From Piezodorus guildinii (lineage: Eukaryota; Arthropoda; Insecta; Hemiptera; Pentatomidae): DNA of 64,000 nt. The stretch is from the NCBI GenBank assembly GCA_023052935.1, contig CM041297.1:51813917-51877916 (forward strand), in the 5' to 3' direction. Made by a program: the position numbers and the translations under genes. Shown here one piece after another: positions 41,156-52,604 of the stretch; within the stretch, counting starts at the first letter, position 1; each line of letters opens with the position of its first letter. The notes beneath the pieces were generated by a model. That model saw only the letters and a program-made list of their open reading frames with translations, was not told the DNA's origin and ran no database searches.

Positions 41156-42745
41156 GAAGAGTGGCAGGAGTGGGGCGACCGCACGTTAGTCAACTACAGT
41201 GTGAGGAGCGGATGCGGCGGTCTGCCCATCATCCGAGTCGCTGGAGTGAGGTGCCTCGTGGACACGGGGAGCTCCAGCACCATCCTGAGTCGAGAGGCTG
41301 CGGAGAAGCTGTGTGGCGGCGAGGAAGCGCATCAGATACAGGTATGTGCTTGCAAACTAATCACTCTGGGTGGCCCTTGTGATGTAGTGGGAGAAGCGAG
41401 AATGGGCCTAGATAGGTGGGTCAATAAGGGAGGCCGGTTAACTATACATATAGTGGGGACCATGCCTCGCGATTACGAGGGTATAATTGGTTGTGACCTT
41501 CTGGAGAAACTAGGATCGCGTATTAGGAACGTGAGTGGGAGGTGGAAAATCCGGATTGGTAAGAGGAGTTACAACTGTCGCAAGCTGATCGATGGGAAAG
41601 GAGCTAGGGTTGGCGCTATTAATCGTATGGAGGATTGGAGAGAAATGGTACGAAGGGAATACGGCGATGTTTTCTTTGGTGATGGCGAAATTCTAGGGGT
41701 TACAGGACTAACGGTGCATGAGATTCCATTGAAACGAGAGAGTGTTACCTATGTGAAAGAGAGGAGGTATCCTCAGGCGTTAAGGGAACACATCAGAGAG
41801 GAGATAGAGGAGTTGAGGAGGCAAGGAATAATTGTAAATAGTACTTCCCCATTTAATAGTCCCCTGTGGGCTGTTAAAAAGAAAAGTGTGCCGGGTGATG
41901 AGAAATATAGGGTTGTCATTGATTACAGAAAACTCAACGAAAACACTGTAGACGAGCACTATCCGATCCCCAGGTTCGAAGATATTTTAGATCGACTTAG
42001 CGGGGCAACAGTTTTCAGTACACTGGACCTTAAGGCGGGGTACCACCAGATTAGGATGCATCCCAAAGACCAGCACAAAACTGCATTCACTTTTGAAAGA
42101 GGGCATTATGAATTTACGAGAATGCCCTTTGGGTTGAAAAATGCGCCGATCACATTTCAACGGTTCATGGATGAGTTTCTTCGGGGATTAGACGAGTCAT
42201 TTTGCCAGGTGTACATGGACGACCTCCTTGTCTTCAGCAAGTCCGAGAAGTTACACCTAGAACATCTTCGCAGGGTCTTCGAACGGGTGCGTGAGTTTGG
42301 ATTGAAGTTGTCAGGAGAGAAGTCAAAGCTTGGTATGCAAGAACTTAATTTTCTGGGACACACCATCTCCAGAGAGGGAGTGAAGCCTGATAGAAGTAAA
42401 GTGGAGGCGCTTCAAAGAATGGCTATCCCTCGTGACGTAAAAGGTATCCGGCGGTTGCTAGGATGCTTAAACTACTACCGGCGCTTTGTTCCTGAAATGG
42501 CGGAATACCTCGTACCCCTCAACGATTTACTCAAGAAAGGGAGAAGAATGACTCTGACGCCCCAAATAGAATCTAATGTTCGGAGGTGCGTGTCACGTCT
42601 GCAGGAGGAACCGGTTCTGGCATTCCCGATTTCTCAAGACAATTCACCATCACAACGGACGCGAGCGAGTACGCATTGGGCGCGGTGCTGTCGCAGGAAG
42701 GGGAAGATGGAGATAGACCTGTTGCGTATGCTAGTAGGCGCCTAA
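41156..42745 (+). CDS. pol: Protease and reverse transcriptase of Gypsy copy 1
   Basis: Open in the same frame as gag from just after its UGA, with no ATG before the protease, so translation most simply needs stop readthrough. Protease: VRCLVDTGSSSTI with DTG at about codon 36 after the stop, then GIIGCDLLEKLGSRI as the second conserved block. RT: IIVNSTSPFNSPLWAVKKK, YRVVIDYRKLNENTV, STLDLKAGYHQI, FTRMPFGLKNAP, VYMDDLLVFS (YMDD at 42212-42223), ELNFLGHTIS, and RRLLGCLNYYRRFVP. All are canonical Gypsy RT motifs and intact. The frame departs from homology at about 42625 (after 'PVLAFP'); the last roughly 40 codons are out-of-frame translation caused by an apparent 1-nt loss. Confidence 0.92.
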   Translation, partial: EEWQEWGDRTLVNYSVRSGCGGLPIIRVAGVRCLVDTGSSSTILSREAAEKLCGGEEAHQIQVCACKLITLGGPCDVVGEARMGLDRWVNKGGRLTIHIVGTMPRDYEGIIGCDLLEKLGSRIRNVSGRWKIRIGKRSYNCRKLIDGKGARVGAINRMEDWREMVRREYGDVFFGDGEILGVTGLTVHEIPLKRESVTYVKERRYPQALREHIREEIEELRRQGIIVNSTSPFNSPLWAVKKKSVPGDEKYRVVIDYRKLNENTVDEHYPIPRFEDILDRLSGATVFSTLDLKAGYHQIRMHPKDQHKTAFTFERGHYEFTRMPFGLKNAPITFQRFMDEFLRGLDESFCQVYMDDLLVFSKSEKLHLEHLRRVFERVREFGLKLSGEKSKLGMQELNFLGHTISREGVKPDRSKVEALQRMAIPRDVKGIRRLLGCLNYYRRFVPEMAEYLVPLNDLLKKGRRMTLTPQIESNVRRCVSRLQEEPVLAFPISQDNSPSQRTRASTHWARCCRRKGKMEIDLLRMLVGA

Positions 42746-44508
42746 CCGATACGGAAACGCGATATAGCGCTTTGGAGCGGGAGCTACTCGGCATCGTGTG
42801 GGCCATAGATCACTTTAGACCATATGTGTACGGAAGAAGATTTCGAATACATACGGACCATAAACCTCTTCAATGGGTAGCAAAACTGAAAGAATCTTCT
42901 GCGAGAATCACAAGATGGAAAGAGTTTCTAGCCCAATATAATATGGAGATCCTATACAAACCGGGGAAAGAGAATGTCGTCGCAGATTGGCTCTCTAGGG
43001 CTATAATGGTCAATGCAGTAGAGGAGGACCATGGTGAACAAACCACAAGCATAAGGAGGTTGCAAGAAATGGTACCAGAGAGAGAAGAACACCAGAACGA
43101 TGAGGCGGCATCCCGGACAGATGAAAGTTCAGCGGAAGATCGACCAGTCGAGATAGCGGAACTGGAAGAAATAGTAAATGACAAGCGGCGACAGATTATA
43201 TGGAAAACTAGGACCACGGGAACTTTGAAGGTCGAAAAAGATCGTTACGGGAAGTGCGTAATCACTACGATCTGGTCGATACCTGGGGTTCGGGACGATA
43301 TTATTTGCCGAATACTGGAGGACGCGTCGGAGCCAGGTAGGATCCATCACATTTATGTGGGCAATGCGGTTCTATGGGAAAAGATTAAGCGCCTTTGGAG
43401 GAAGGAACGCATTGGTGTGGATCGGACATTCGTCCGCTGTACTCTGCAGGGGGAGACGCTAAAGGAAGAAGAGAGGCAACGAGAGATAACGCTGGCGTGT
43501 CACCAGGGAAAAACCAACCACCGGGGAATACAGGAAACATTGCAGGCACTAAAACGAAAGTATTTCTGGTGTGGTATGCGACAGACAATCGCAGATGTCG
43601 TCGGGAATTGTGCTACATGTTCCACTACTAAGTATGACCGTCATCCACCCAGAGCGTTACAGGAAGAGACACCCACAGTAGCGTCGTCGCTCGCGGATCT
43701 TCAAGTGGACACTTTTACTTGGCGTGGATATAAGTGGGTCACGGTGCTGGACCTTTTTAGTAAAGCGGCAATGGCATATCTGGTAAAGGAGCGTTCTTCG
43801 AAGGCGGTTTTAAGAGCTCTTCGCACGTGGTTTCAATTTTACGGCGTTCCGGATCGAATATCGTCGGATGGGGGTAGGGAGTTTGATAACTCAGTTATCC
43901 GTTCCGAAATGAAGGCAGTAGGGGTCACGTGGCACCTTACCATCCCTGGACACCCGAAGAGTAGAGGAGGAATAGAACGGCTCCATAGCACGCTCAGCGA
44001 CCATCTTCGGATTTACCATGTGGAAAAGGGGCTAGAGCCAGACACGGCCATGACAAAAGCAGTCTCAGCTTACAACCATTCGATTCACGCAGTGACGGGG
44101 TTCCCACCGTTTGAGGTTCTTTTTGGTCTTCGGGAACGGCCAAGGGATAGTGCGAGCACGGCGGTGGATGAGGGAATGTCGCAACGCATGTTGAACAACC
44201 GCTTGGCTTTGGTCAAACGCTGGGACAAAGTTCGAGAAAGGATCGACACGGAGAAGCGTAAGCGGGTGGCCAAACATAATCGGAACGTCAGGGACATTAT
44301 GGGTGGCGTTAAGATTGGAATGACCGTCTACCGAAGAAAAGACTCCAATCGAGGTAAGGAACTAGAGAGGTATGAAGGGCCATACAGGGTGATTGGTATT
44401 CGTGAGCACAACGTTGTCACCGTCGAAAGTCTTAGGGAGCCTAGGAAGCGGAGGACTGTTCACCTTGAGCAACTAAAGCTCCCAATAGGGATGCGGGACA
44501 AGCCTTAG
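42630..44508 (+). CDS. pol: RNase H and integrase of Gypsy copy 1
   Basis: Lies in the frame one base off the RT frame; homology begins near 42630 within a frame open from 42586. RNase H: FTITTDASEYALGAVL, YSALERELLGIVW, RIHTDHKPLQWV, carrying the Asp/Glu/Asp active-site residues. Integrase: zinc motif H-x4-H...C-x2-C (HQGKTNH ... NCATC), then the catalytic triad Asp (QVDTF, 43708), Asp (SSDGG, 43867) and Glu (GGIER, 43975), with 35 residues between the last two. It ends with a GPY module (RYEGPYRVIGIREHNVV) and VHLEQLKLP before TAG. No chromodomain. Complete apart from the frame offset. Confidence 0.92.
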
Positions 44509-44728
44509 CGGTTTGTTTGAATTCGTTTTATTTTATTTTTTCAAGGAGAAATGCTATTGTTACAAATGTTTTTTTTTTTAAAGTGGAATGTGTTTTGTTT
44601 GTAGTTTTAGTTGTTTTCATTTTTCATTCTATATTATTGGACTTAATTTTTCTTTTTGTGTCTTGGTATGTGCGATTGTACATTTAATGGTCTCACTTGT
44701 GAGTTTATGAAGGGATGTTCATAAACTG

Positions 44729-44737
44729 GCAGGGGGG
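44729..44737 (+). promoter_or_regulatory. Polypurine tract
   Basis: GGCAGGGGGG lies immediately before the 3' LTR and would prime plus-strand DNA synthesis in this element class. Confidence 0.7.
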
Positions 44738-44906
44738 AGTTAAGATCGCGAGTACTATGGTATTAGGCCTAATACCAGCTCTATTTATAAACAAGATGCC
44801 TTATGTACATATTTAGACGAAATAAAGTCAGTTGAGTTATCAGTCTATACCAGTGTGTTTCTCGATCTCCCTTCTTTAAATTAGACTGAATAGTGCACGT
44901 ACGTAA

Positions 44907-44908
<2 letters not shown>
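44738..44908 (+). repeat. 3' LTR of Gypsy copy 1
   Basis: AGTTAAG...TAACT, 171 bp, matching the 5' LTR throughout; AATAAA at 44821. Followed directly by the TA-rich continuation of the interrupted LINE. Confidence 0.9.
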
Positions 44909-44952
<44 letters not shown>

Positions 44953-45330
44953 AAAAATAATAATTAATAGAAAAACAAATACCTGTAATTGAGATAAATA
45001 CAAAGTTGGCAAATAAATAAACATCATACAAACAATCATAACTATATGCAATATATACAATCTGCTAAAGGGACCCCAGACTGGGCTATTCCATCCACTT
45101 GTGGAGGAAAAAGCGAAATCCAAGAGATCCCAGCGCCTCTCTCTCGGCCGTAACACTGGTGTGAGCCAGTGGAGGCTGAGTTAAGGCGCAATAGCCACAA
45201 ACATATAGTACATGAGCGGAGGATCTGACCAGTGTCAGAACTCCAGTATAAATGTTGACAAAACGTCTCAGAGCCACTGCCGTTTCAATCTTCGAGTAGG
45301 ATTGTAGGGGTGGGTGGAGACTGGAGAGCG
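44909..45330 (-). mobile_element. LINE 3' end, proximal half
   Basis: Continues the interrupted LINE: (TA)n to 44950, TTGAGATAAATACAAAGTTG, GACCCCAGACTGGG. The minus frame reads CGYCALTQPPLAHTSVTAER then EALGSLGFRFF, which may be a decayed C-terminal zinc-binding region of a jockey/R1-like RT (C-x2-C...ER-EALGSLGF). The paralogue at 58745-59290 aligns along its length. Confidence 0.65.
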
Positions 45331-45597
45331 ATTGAGATAGAGGATTAGGATGATGAAGAAGGTTCTGATGAAATTTGGAAATGTTGGTACCAACCAGGTC
45401 TAAAATAAATGGAATATTAAAGTCGTAATATTAATGTTTAGGTAACAGAATAAGGTACAGTTGGTAACATAATAAGGAGCATTAACTATTGTTCTGGGTA
45501 CTTTGGATTGGAAGGATTGGATGCGTTTGATGTTAGAATATTTATCTGTCCTCCCCAGATTAATGATATTAAATATGAATATTAATGAATGACTTGA

Positions 45598-46680
45598 ATT
45601 ATTATCTTGGTTACTTGCTAAACGCTCAAAATTATCCTTATTACCAAAATATCTTCCAAAAAAACTACTACAAAACGATTATTGACATACGAGATGGAGC
45701 TTGAGACATAGTCAAAAACTCCAACATCGGAAGAATTCGTTCTAAGTTGTCAAATGAAACCAAACTACCAGTTCAGCTTTCTTTCTTATCACTCCACTTT
45801 GCAACAATGCCATCGTATAGTTGGCACTACTCCGTTGCTTTTGAGAAAAAACAATATTTTTCAGCAATTTTCCTTGATATCGAAAAAGCTTTTGATAGTT
45901 TTTGGTTAAAAGCCCTATTTTGGAAAATAAAACCTCACCTGCTTCCACTTCTTTTCTGATTTTCCAATCTTTATTTTACCAAAGATTCTTTTGCATTTCC
46001 GTTGATTCCTTTCTTTCCCCCATCTTTCCTAATGACGTGGGCTTGGCTCAAGGCGTATTAAGCTCTCTTCTCTATTCTCTTTGCACTTCTAATTTTTCTT
46101 AACACCCTTTCACTACCATCTATACCTTTGCAGACGATTCAGCACTTCTTTCTTCTCATAGAGATTCTACTATAGCTTCTATTTTCCTGTAAAATCATTT
46201 TAAGAGAGGTTTAAAAATGGATAATTCAGCCATAATTTGAACCACGTGAGCTTTTCTCTACGGAAAGTTACATATGCAGCAGGGAAAATCGACAACAATG
46301 CTGCACCTTCAAAAACGTACTTACGATACCTCAGACTTTATTTGGATAAAAGACTAACATGGTCCAAACATACGAATATAAATGACAAGAACTTACAAAC
46401 TACTTTCACAACTTTTTACGAACCGAGCAACTTATCTCGACATAAGGAGCAGAACTGCAGTGCTCTGCAAAACACGTACACACAAACAAAATACAATCAA
46501 CTCCAGTTTCGTATGGACTGTAGAAACGACAACCAATTATAGAAATGCGAAATATGATTTCTGCATTTAATCGAAGATATGAATGACATATCATTAACTT
46601 ATTTCAGAACACTTGCCTAAAGAGCACAGAATTAGAGTTCTGCTCAGAGGTACCATATAAAGTATTTTAGAAATCATAAA
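45598..46680 (+). pseudogene. Jockey-clade LINE relic
   Basis: Pieces in several frames: KTKLPVQLSFLSLHFATMPS, 'FSAIFLDIEKAFDSFWLKAL' (the conserved 'VFLDIEKAFD-VWH--L' block), an 'AQGVLSSLLYSL' remnant of AGVPQGS, 'YTFADDSALL' near 46125, and RYLRLYLDKRLTWSKHT at about 46324. Stops and frameshifts are frequent. A short 'LLAKRSKLSLL' piece at 45610-45645 sits out of order upstream, suggesting a rearranged or second copy. Confidence 0.65.
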
Positions 46681-46689
46681 ATTAATATG

Positions 46690-47570
46690 AACGAATGAAT
46701 GGATTAAGCCTTTATTATAAAGAGTAAAATACAAAAAATAAATTAAAATAATGATTTACAATTACTAATATATACATATATAGACTCAAATGCACTGATA
46801 CTAATATATACATAAATGCAATGATACTATAGCTAAAGTAACTATAAAAATAATAAAGTTCTTCTAGTTGAGAATAAACCTTAATTGATATATTAATAAA
46901 GTTTTTACTCTTTATTGGCCTTCCCTGAACAGAGGATGGCCCGTCTTCCCTGAGTTATCATCTCTTTTAGGAAGCAGAGTTCGTCATTAATTCGTTCTAG
47001 TTTACTCTACCTTGAGCTAACCTAGCCCAGTTGGAGCCTACCAAGTTTTTGAAAACCTTTCTCCATCCTGTTAGTCTACGTGATCATCTGTAGAACTCAT
47101 TACTATTAGTATATAGCATGTTAAGGTGTCTGTTTTAACAAAGACAAAAATTGGATCAAACATTAAAAATAATAAAGTTAAATAATATTATTGTCATAGG
47201 CTTTAACAGAAAAATGAAAACAAAACCCAAGTATAGTTGGCAACTGCCAAGAGATGTATTACGAGCTTCCCTAAGGTGCTGATCGGTGTTAGCAGCCATG
47301 CAAAACACCCATTTACATACTTGAATAATTACTAGTGAAATTATTCTGCAGCACGAATAGCTGTGCTTGAACAATGTCCCATGCTAATCTTCGGTATCTA
47401 CCTCATATTTCATTCAGTTTCTCAGGATGGTGGCCAAAAAAAATTCGCATCAGCAATTTAGCACTGGTTTTGGTTTTCCTTATTTGTGATTTCCTCTAAG
47501 ACAGAGCTTCCAGGCAACTTATATTATAATAACCCGGTCTTAGTAGTCTTTGAGGCTCTCTAATTGTCAA
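46690..47570. other. Unassigned; possible reverse-oriented retroelement 3' end
   Basis: AAGCCTTTATTATAAAGAGT at the left edge and the GC-richer patch 46920-47070 recall the 3' part of a minus-strand LINE, but no diagnostic motif was found. The rest is AT-rich without recognisable features. Confidence 0.3.
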
Positions 47571-47574
47571 ATAA

Positions 47575-48060
47575 GAATAAACGAAAAAATGTACGGGACA
47601 TGGAGGTAAATAATAGACGAAGACAGGGACACGGCATGGCTCCCATGCTGTCTGTGCAACCTAGTTCTGGACAAGGTTTTGAAGAGTGCTAGGTTAGATG
47701 GAAGTAGTCATGAACAAGTCATTGCGAATAATGCCATATGCAGATGATGTGGTAATTGTAGAAAGAAGCAAACAGGCAATTTAGCTCTGAGAGAGAAGCA
47801 AGAACGGCAGGTCTTTAGGTTAATGTCGAGAAGTTGAAATGAATCCGAAGATAGCACCCGTCTTTCTACAACATTGAAGCAGTTGGCAGTGCCTTCCCGT
47901 TCCTCGATCCTTGATGCCACTAGAAGCCATCGAAGTGTAGGAAGTGAAAAGAAGGATACATAAGCAAGTAACATAGCGTACTTTGCACTAAGGAACCTGG
48001 AGTAATTGCTTTTCCGTACCATTAAGACACACATGTACAAAACCCTTATAAGACCAGTGG
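47575..48060 (+). pseudogene. LINE RT relic (RTE-like)
   Basis: Traces in shifting frames: 'RQGHGMAPMLSVQPSS' (from 'RQGD-LA-LLF--AL'), 'MPYADDVVIVERSKQ' near 47731, 'NPKIAPVFLQH', 'FFTLRNLE' and 'RTIKTHMYKTLIRPVVT' near 48020. The order matches RTE-type RTs through the thumb. Heavily decayed. Confidence 0.6.
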
Positions 48061-50335
48061 TAACCTAAAAATCTCTAAAAAACTATAATAAATCCAACAA
48101 CCCATAATAACCTATCTCGGTAAGAATTCTCCTCATTGAATGCCCATTAGCTACCAGATTGTTAGACCTTAAGAACGTGTCATCCCAAATCAACATACCT
48201 CAACTTCAACTACAAACACTCTAAAAACAATTTGAGCCCGGGCATGTAAAGTGTTTTCTTATTGGCCACCCTTTCGACCCCCCTCCCTCCCTTTCCTTTC
48301 AACCCCTACAGCGCTCTGCTTTTCAATTTCCTTTCCTCTGTGGCCTTTCTATTGGCTCGCATTGTCGGGCTTCCTCGTTCCTATATTCTGGTTAACGAGC
48401 ATGCAATTAATTTTTTAATTATTTTATCTCTAATACACTAAATTCATAAGCTTTGTGTTAAGACTAAAGGCAAATAGTTTAATACAATTTAACTCACGTT
48501 CAAAATAACGCCCTTAATACTAATGATGAGTAGGCACCATTTTCTTTGAGAAGCTGCAGTGTAAATATTCATGACCTATGGAAAATATTCGTATAAATAG
48601 AATGGTCCTTGACCAATGAAAAGTAAATGTTCAATACAAAATGAAAATTATTTTTAAAATAATTTTACAAACATAGTATTATAAGTAAAGAATTGATATA
48701 ATTAGGTAGATTTTTGCTCTTTATTTTAAATGTAACACAAAAATAAAAATACAATTTATAATTAATTATGGATAAGTTTTCCTTACACATACTCTATATG
48801 AAAAATGCAATAAGAGGAGTAATGCGATCATGAATTGTTTTAATTCATTCAAAAGTCCTCTTAAGTTTGTAAATTGATTCCTGTAAGATGAGTTGTTTGT
48901 GCTTTAATAGCAATAATAATAAAACTAGATCTTTAAGATTGGTATGTGCCACAGATATTGCAGCCATTTTTTCAACATGAATAATTTTACTGCTAACAAT
49001 ATGAATTTTTATTGTTTCTCTAATATTTCTCTAATGATTTTTATAAAACTCGTCATATCTGTTCGTAATTAAATAAAATTTGATATTAAAAACACTAGAA
49101 GTTCGCTGATCTGAAAGACCGCAGGTGGAAGGATAATTCTGTCTTTGAATCGATTCTGGGTTCAGAATAATACCTTTTTTGAACCTCACCATAACATTTT
49201 ATACTAGATACCTTTTGTCAGGGAGTAACTGGTAATTTGGGGGAGATCTCGACCAAATCACTTTCTATAAACAGCGAAGTCTTCCTAACGTAGCGAGACC
49301 AAGACCCTTCAAAATTCTTACAGATTTTTTATTTTATTTTTAAGGTAGAGAGGTATGTGGACCTGGTATTAAGTTGTGATAAATCAGTTTTCTCGTTAAT
49401 TTTCAAATTTCATTAAAATACATCTAAAAGCGTTTCTGTTCTAGCAAAAATATTTATTTTATAACTGATTTTCTCAAAATCGTCATATATTTTGCATCAA
49501 ACATTGGATTTTTCTTTCGTTAATTTAAATAAAATAGAATTTTGTTTGAATAATTTAATAACCATCACTCAACAGTTTTCCTCTCAGGATCAGTATTAAT
49601 GCCTGAAACACATCTCGTCATAAACAGACTGGAGAGACAGCTAATTATCCCGTACATCCTACCATTGTTACAATAACAAGTTAAAGTTAGAAACATTTCC
49701 CCTTATATTTCAGTAAACATATGATGTGTTATACGCCGTAACTCTCAATTATAAACTACGGACCATTGGGAAGGCTTGACCTCGTTGAGAGTGGTTAGTT
49801 AAGTCCCGAGTGCTTAACAGGATCAAGTTTTAATATAGTTAGCTTCAATGTCGTCAGGAATAAGCGCTTACTTCCGCCAGTAACTTTTCCGCCTGGTCAA
49901 CTTTACCCATAGTTTTTCTAACGCTTTCAACAAAACTTGATCATTTTCTTTTATTTTTCTTATCTTATATCAATCAATAATATCATATACTGCCTAACAA
50001 ATTTATCTTGATTTTTGCATAGTATTGATGAGAAGCAAAAATTGCTGGGCAATATGATATTATTCTATCTTACGTATTGTATGTCACATTTATTTTTTGT
50101 TTTTTACATATTTCTCTTCATATAGATTACAATATATACGACATGGACGGGTGTCAATTACTATACCTAGACTTGGTGGAAGGAATTATATCATCTGAAA
50201 TATCATCCAATATGCGCTCATTTACACAAGAATTGGTTGTGTAATACACCTTTGGTAATATATCTATATATGATGTAATGTTTGGTACAGATTGTTATAG
50301 TTTATGGAGTAATAATGAATTTCATATCTCTGTTA
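48061..50335. other. Long AT-rich stretch, no gene recognised
   Basis: A pyrimidine-rich, GC-richer patch at 48240-48380 (CCCCCCTCCCTCCC near 48279) might be regulatory but has no partner gene. A SINE-like segment may lie at 49090-49330 but lacks a clear A/B-box pair. Confidence 0.3.
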
Positions 50336-50337
50336 GT

Positions 50338-50410
50338 GTCATCTGTGGTGTAGTGGATAGTATAACAGCGTTCTATGCCCCAGGTCCCGGGTTCAAACCC
50401 GGCAGGTGGC
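50338..50410 (+). repeat. tRNA pseudogene or SINE head
   Basis: A 73-nt tRNA-like unit: 7-bp acceptor stem GTCATCT/AGGTGGC (with G-T pairs), A-box-like TGGTGTAGTGGATAG, and T-arm GGGTTCAAACCC as B-box. The T stem pairs fully only with a one-base bulge, and no sound anticodon stem forms, so it is not a functional tRNA. A GC-richer tail continues to about 50590, consistent with a SINE body. Confidence 0.6.
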
Positions 50411-50599
50411 TCAAATAAATAATCCTTACATATGCCGCCCAAGAGTTCATATGTCAATCCACAAATCGTCAAATCGTACAACTCATGAGGAGGAAGGGAG
50501 TAACGGGGGTTAGGTGAGGGAGGGGGGGATAGTGGTTTAGGAGGGGGAGAGGGATTTAATCATAACCTTTTACCGATGGTTCTGCAACTAATGTAGATA

Positions 50600-51140
50600 C
50601 TAGTAATCTGCTAATTGATGATACAATTTATCTGTTTATGCATTAATGATCTCGTATGGAAATTTTATGAAAATACACTGCACCGATCTCCGAATATTTT
50701 ATTTATATTTTGAGACACTTAATTCATATTTAAACCCTTAAAACCTTATTTACTAATACCCTTTCAGCGCATATTTGTGTTTCTTAACAACTCAACTCTC
50801 ATAAATCTATTTATTCCCCATGATTACTTTAAAATTGTACGGTTGGATCAAAGGAAATGATATTTATGACTTAAAATGAGTTATCTCCGGGCCCAAAAAT
50901 ACTAGGTTCAGTTGCTTGGAACCAATGTTTGTTGAATTGAATAGCATACGTTTTCTCCTGAGATTTTGCCGAAAAATTGATTTCTGAGAAACAAAAAGCT
51001 GGTAATGTTTAAAAATGTTTTTTCCACACTTACTCCTTAACTGCACATTCTCGGATACATCTCCAGAGGACTTTTTTTTTTCTTGTTTTGAGGTCCTTAA
51101 TCCTATCTTGAAGTTTGGCTACTTAACGCTGAAAAACCCT
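50600..51140. other. No recognised feature
   Basis: AT-rich. AACCCTGTATATTATTATAT at about 51131 precedes a TA tract and an R900 end, but no element can be delimited. Confidence 0.3.
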
Positions 51141-51144
51141 GTAT

Positions 51145-51200
51145 ATTATTATATATATATATATATTATAGGTAAGTGAAAGTAGGAAATCTGTAGCAGA
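51145..51200 (-). repeat. R900 end fragment
   Basis: ATATTATAGGTAAGTGAAAG followed by TAGGAAATCTG matches the proximal end seen at 34215-34250. Only about 50 bp remain. Confidence 0.5.
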
Positions 51201-52140
51201 TGATATACTTTTTTTTTATTAATTTGATAGATTGATTATTATTAATTCTTCGTTTTTATGAGATGCTATTATTTAAAACAGGGGCATATAATTGTTAACT
51301 TATTTACGAGTAGATATAAAGATATAATTCTGTCATGGTTAGCAATTATGTTGTGCATTCACCAGTATCACCTATAAAAAGCAGTACAGACTAGTCATAA
51401 ATGGCTTAGTCTATTTCCTTTATGACTACATCCATTTTTTGAAGAGCTGATGTTTGCAATATTTGACGAGACTGAGACAATGAACGGGCTAAGATGTCCG
51501 ATTCTTCTCAGATACTGCGAACTGGAGGATGGCGTACCTCATAGTATGCTATGTTGCTTCTGTATGATATTCTGCGGGAGCCTACTAACCTCCAAAATAT
51601 TTAAAGGTTTTCAAGTATTGATTAAGTTTAAAAGTACCCTTAAAGCTTTGAGTGTGTAACTTTTAGCCCGGCACGATAAAATACTGTTTGCTCGAGTGCT
51701 TGAAGGATTCAGCGGACAGGAAGACAATGTTTGTTTACCGAATCAATACTCTGCCCTATTTCTTTCTTAAGGTTATCGTTCTTGGATTTTATCTTAACCC
51801 AAATAACCCTGTGGGCATTTATTGTTAATATTACTATGATATTTATTGTAATGCCAGGCTTCGATGTGCTCGTAATATAATTTAATAGGTTGGCCAGAGT
51901 GTAATTTCGGCTTGCACCAATAGATAGCGTTATGTTTGTTTCGTTATTCTTTTGTTTAGAATTTGTTTTTTGAGTTTTGGTTGTTGGGAATTTTAGGTTG
52001 CTATAGAAATATATGTCGTGAAATCTTGAAAGATATAATGTATAAAATGGCTGTATGGTGTATACCAATGCCATCCACCCACGGAAGAAAAAAAACAAAA
52101 CAAAAAAAGACTCCTTTATTTCTTCATCATAGTTATGAAA
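51201..52140. other. No recognised feature
   Basis: Short frames on both strands (for example 51450-51659 plus, 51709-52155 minus) show no conserved motif; an A-rich tract interrupts the latter near 52088. Confidence 0.3.
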
Positions 52141-52164
52141 TATGAAACAGCACAAATCGAATAT

Positions 52165-52440
52165 ATCGAAAGCTGAATTGCATCAGAAGAAGACCATGCT
52201 GTCAATTTGGTGGATAAGAAAGGTGTTGTGTATTTTGAGCTGATTCCAAGGAACCGAGCCATTAACTTAGACGTCTATTGCTTAAAACTTATGGAATTGG
52301 AAGAAGCAGTCAAAGAAAAAAGGCCAGAATAGACAAATCGCAAAGGAATTGTTTTACAACGACAGTACGCGGCCTCACACAACTTTAACAACAGGTAAGA
52401 AATTATTGGAGCTTAGTTAGGAAGTGACCAATAGACTGTC
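52165..52440 (+). pseudogene. mariner-family transposase relic
   Basis: Frames with a few shifts read 'TMLSIWWIRKVLCI', 'NRAINLDVYCLKLMELEEAV', 'EKRPE*TNRKGIVLQRQYAA' and 'TTGKKLLELS'. This corresponds to the mariner catalytic core ('WWD-KGVV--ELLP-N-TI--D-YC-QL--L', 'H-DNARPH'). The Asp in 'WWD' is replaced and the 'DNARPH' region is damaged, so it is inactive. No terminal repeats found. Confidence 0.65.
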
Positions 52441-52604
52441 GGACTATAATCTATTTTAAACTTTACAGAACATTTTTAAATGGTAAAAATTACTTTCTTT
52501 TCTTATTTAAGTTTTCTTAATATAAACATTAAAAAAAAACCACACACTGCCTTCCATTCCTCACCCAATCACTTTATTTCATGAGCTTTTTATCAGTTTT
52601 TCAT

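Larger units (their letters stand above)
39618..44908 (+). mobile_element. Complete Gypsy-type LTR retrotransposon (copy 1), 5,291 bp
   Basis: Two 171-bp LTRs read as identical and carry the short inverted ends AGTTA...TAACT. Between them are a tRNA-Phe primer site, gag, protease-RT, RNase H-integrase and a polypurine tract. Identical LTRs imply recent insertion. It sits in the TA-rich part of a LINE 3' end. The flanks are TA repeats, so a 4-bp TATA-like duplication cannot be verified (left TAAA, right TATA). No env gene is present: only about 230 bp separate integrase from the 3' LTR. One lesion in pol (about 42625) breaks the reading frame. Confidence 0.92.

Noticed and set aside
42615..42640. 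Programmed -1 frameshift between RT and RNase H of the Gypsy element
   Set aside because: No slippery heptamer such as AAAAAAC is present and the break falls inside a conserved domain junction, where recoding is not usual; an indel or assembly error is simpler.
44509..44737. Possible env gene making the Gypsy element an errantivirus-like provirus
   Set aside because: Only about 230 AT-rich bases lie between pol and the 3' LTR, with no ORF, signal peptide or membrane segment.
50338..50410. Functional tRNA gene
   Set aside because: The acceptor stem pairs, but the T stem needs a bulge and the anticodon stem does not form; a pseudogene or SINE head fits better.
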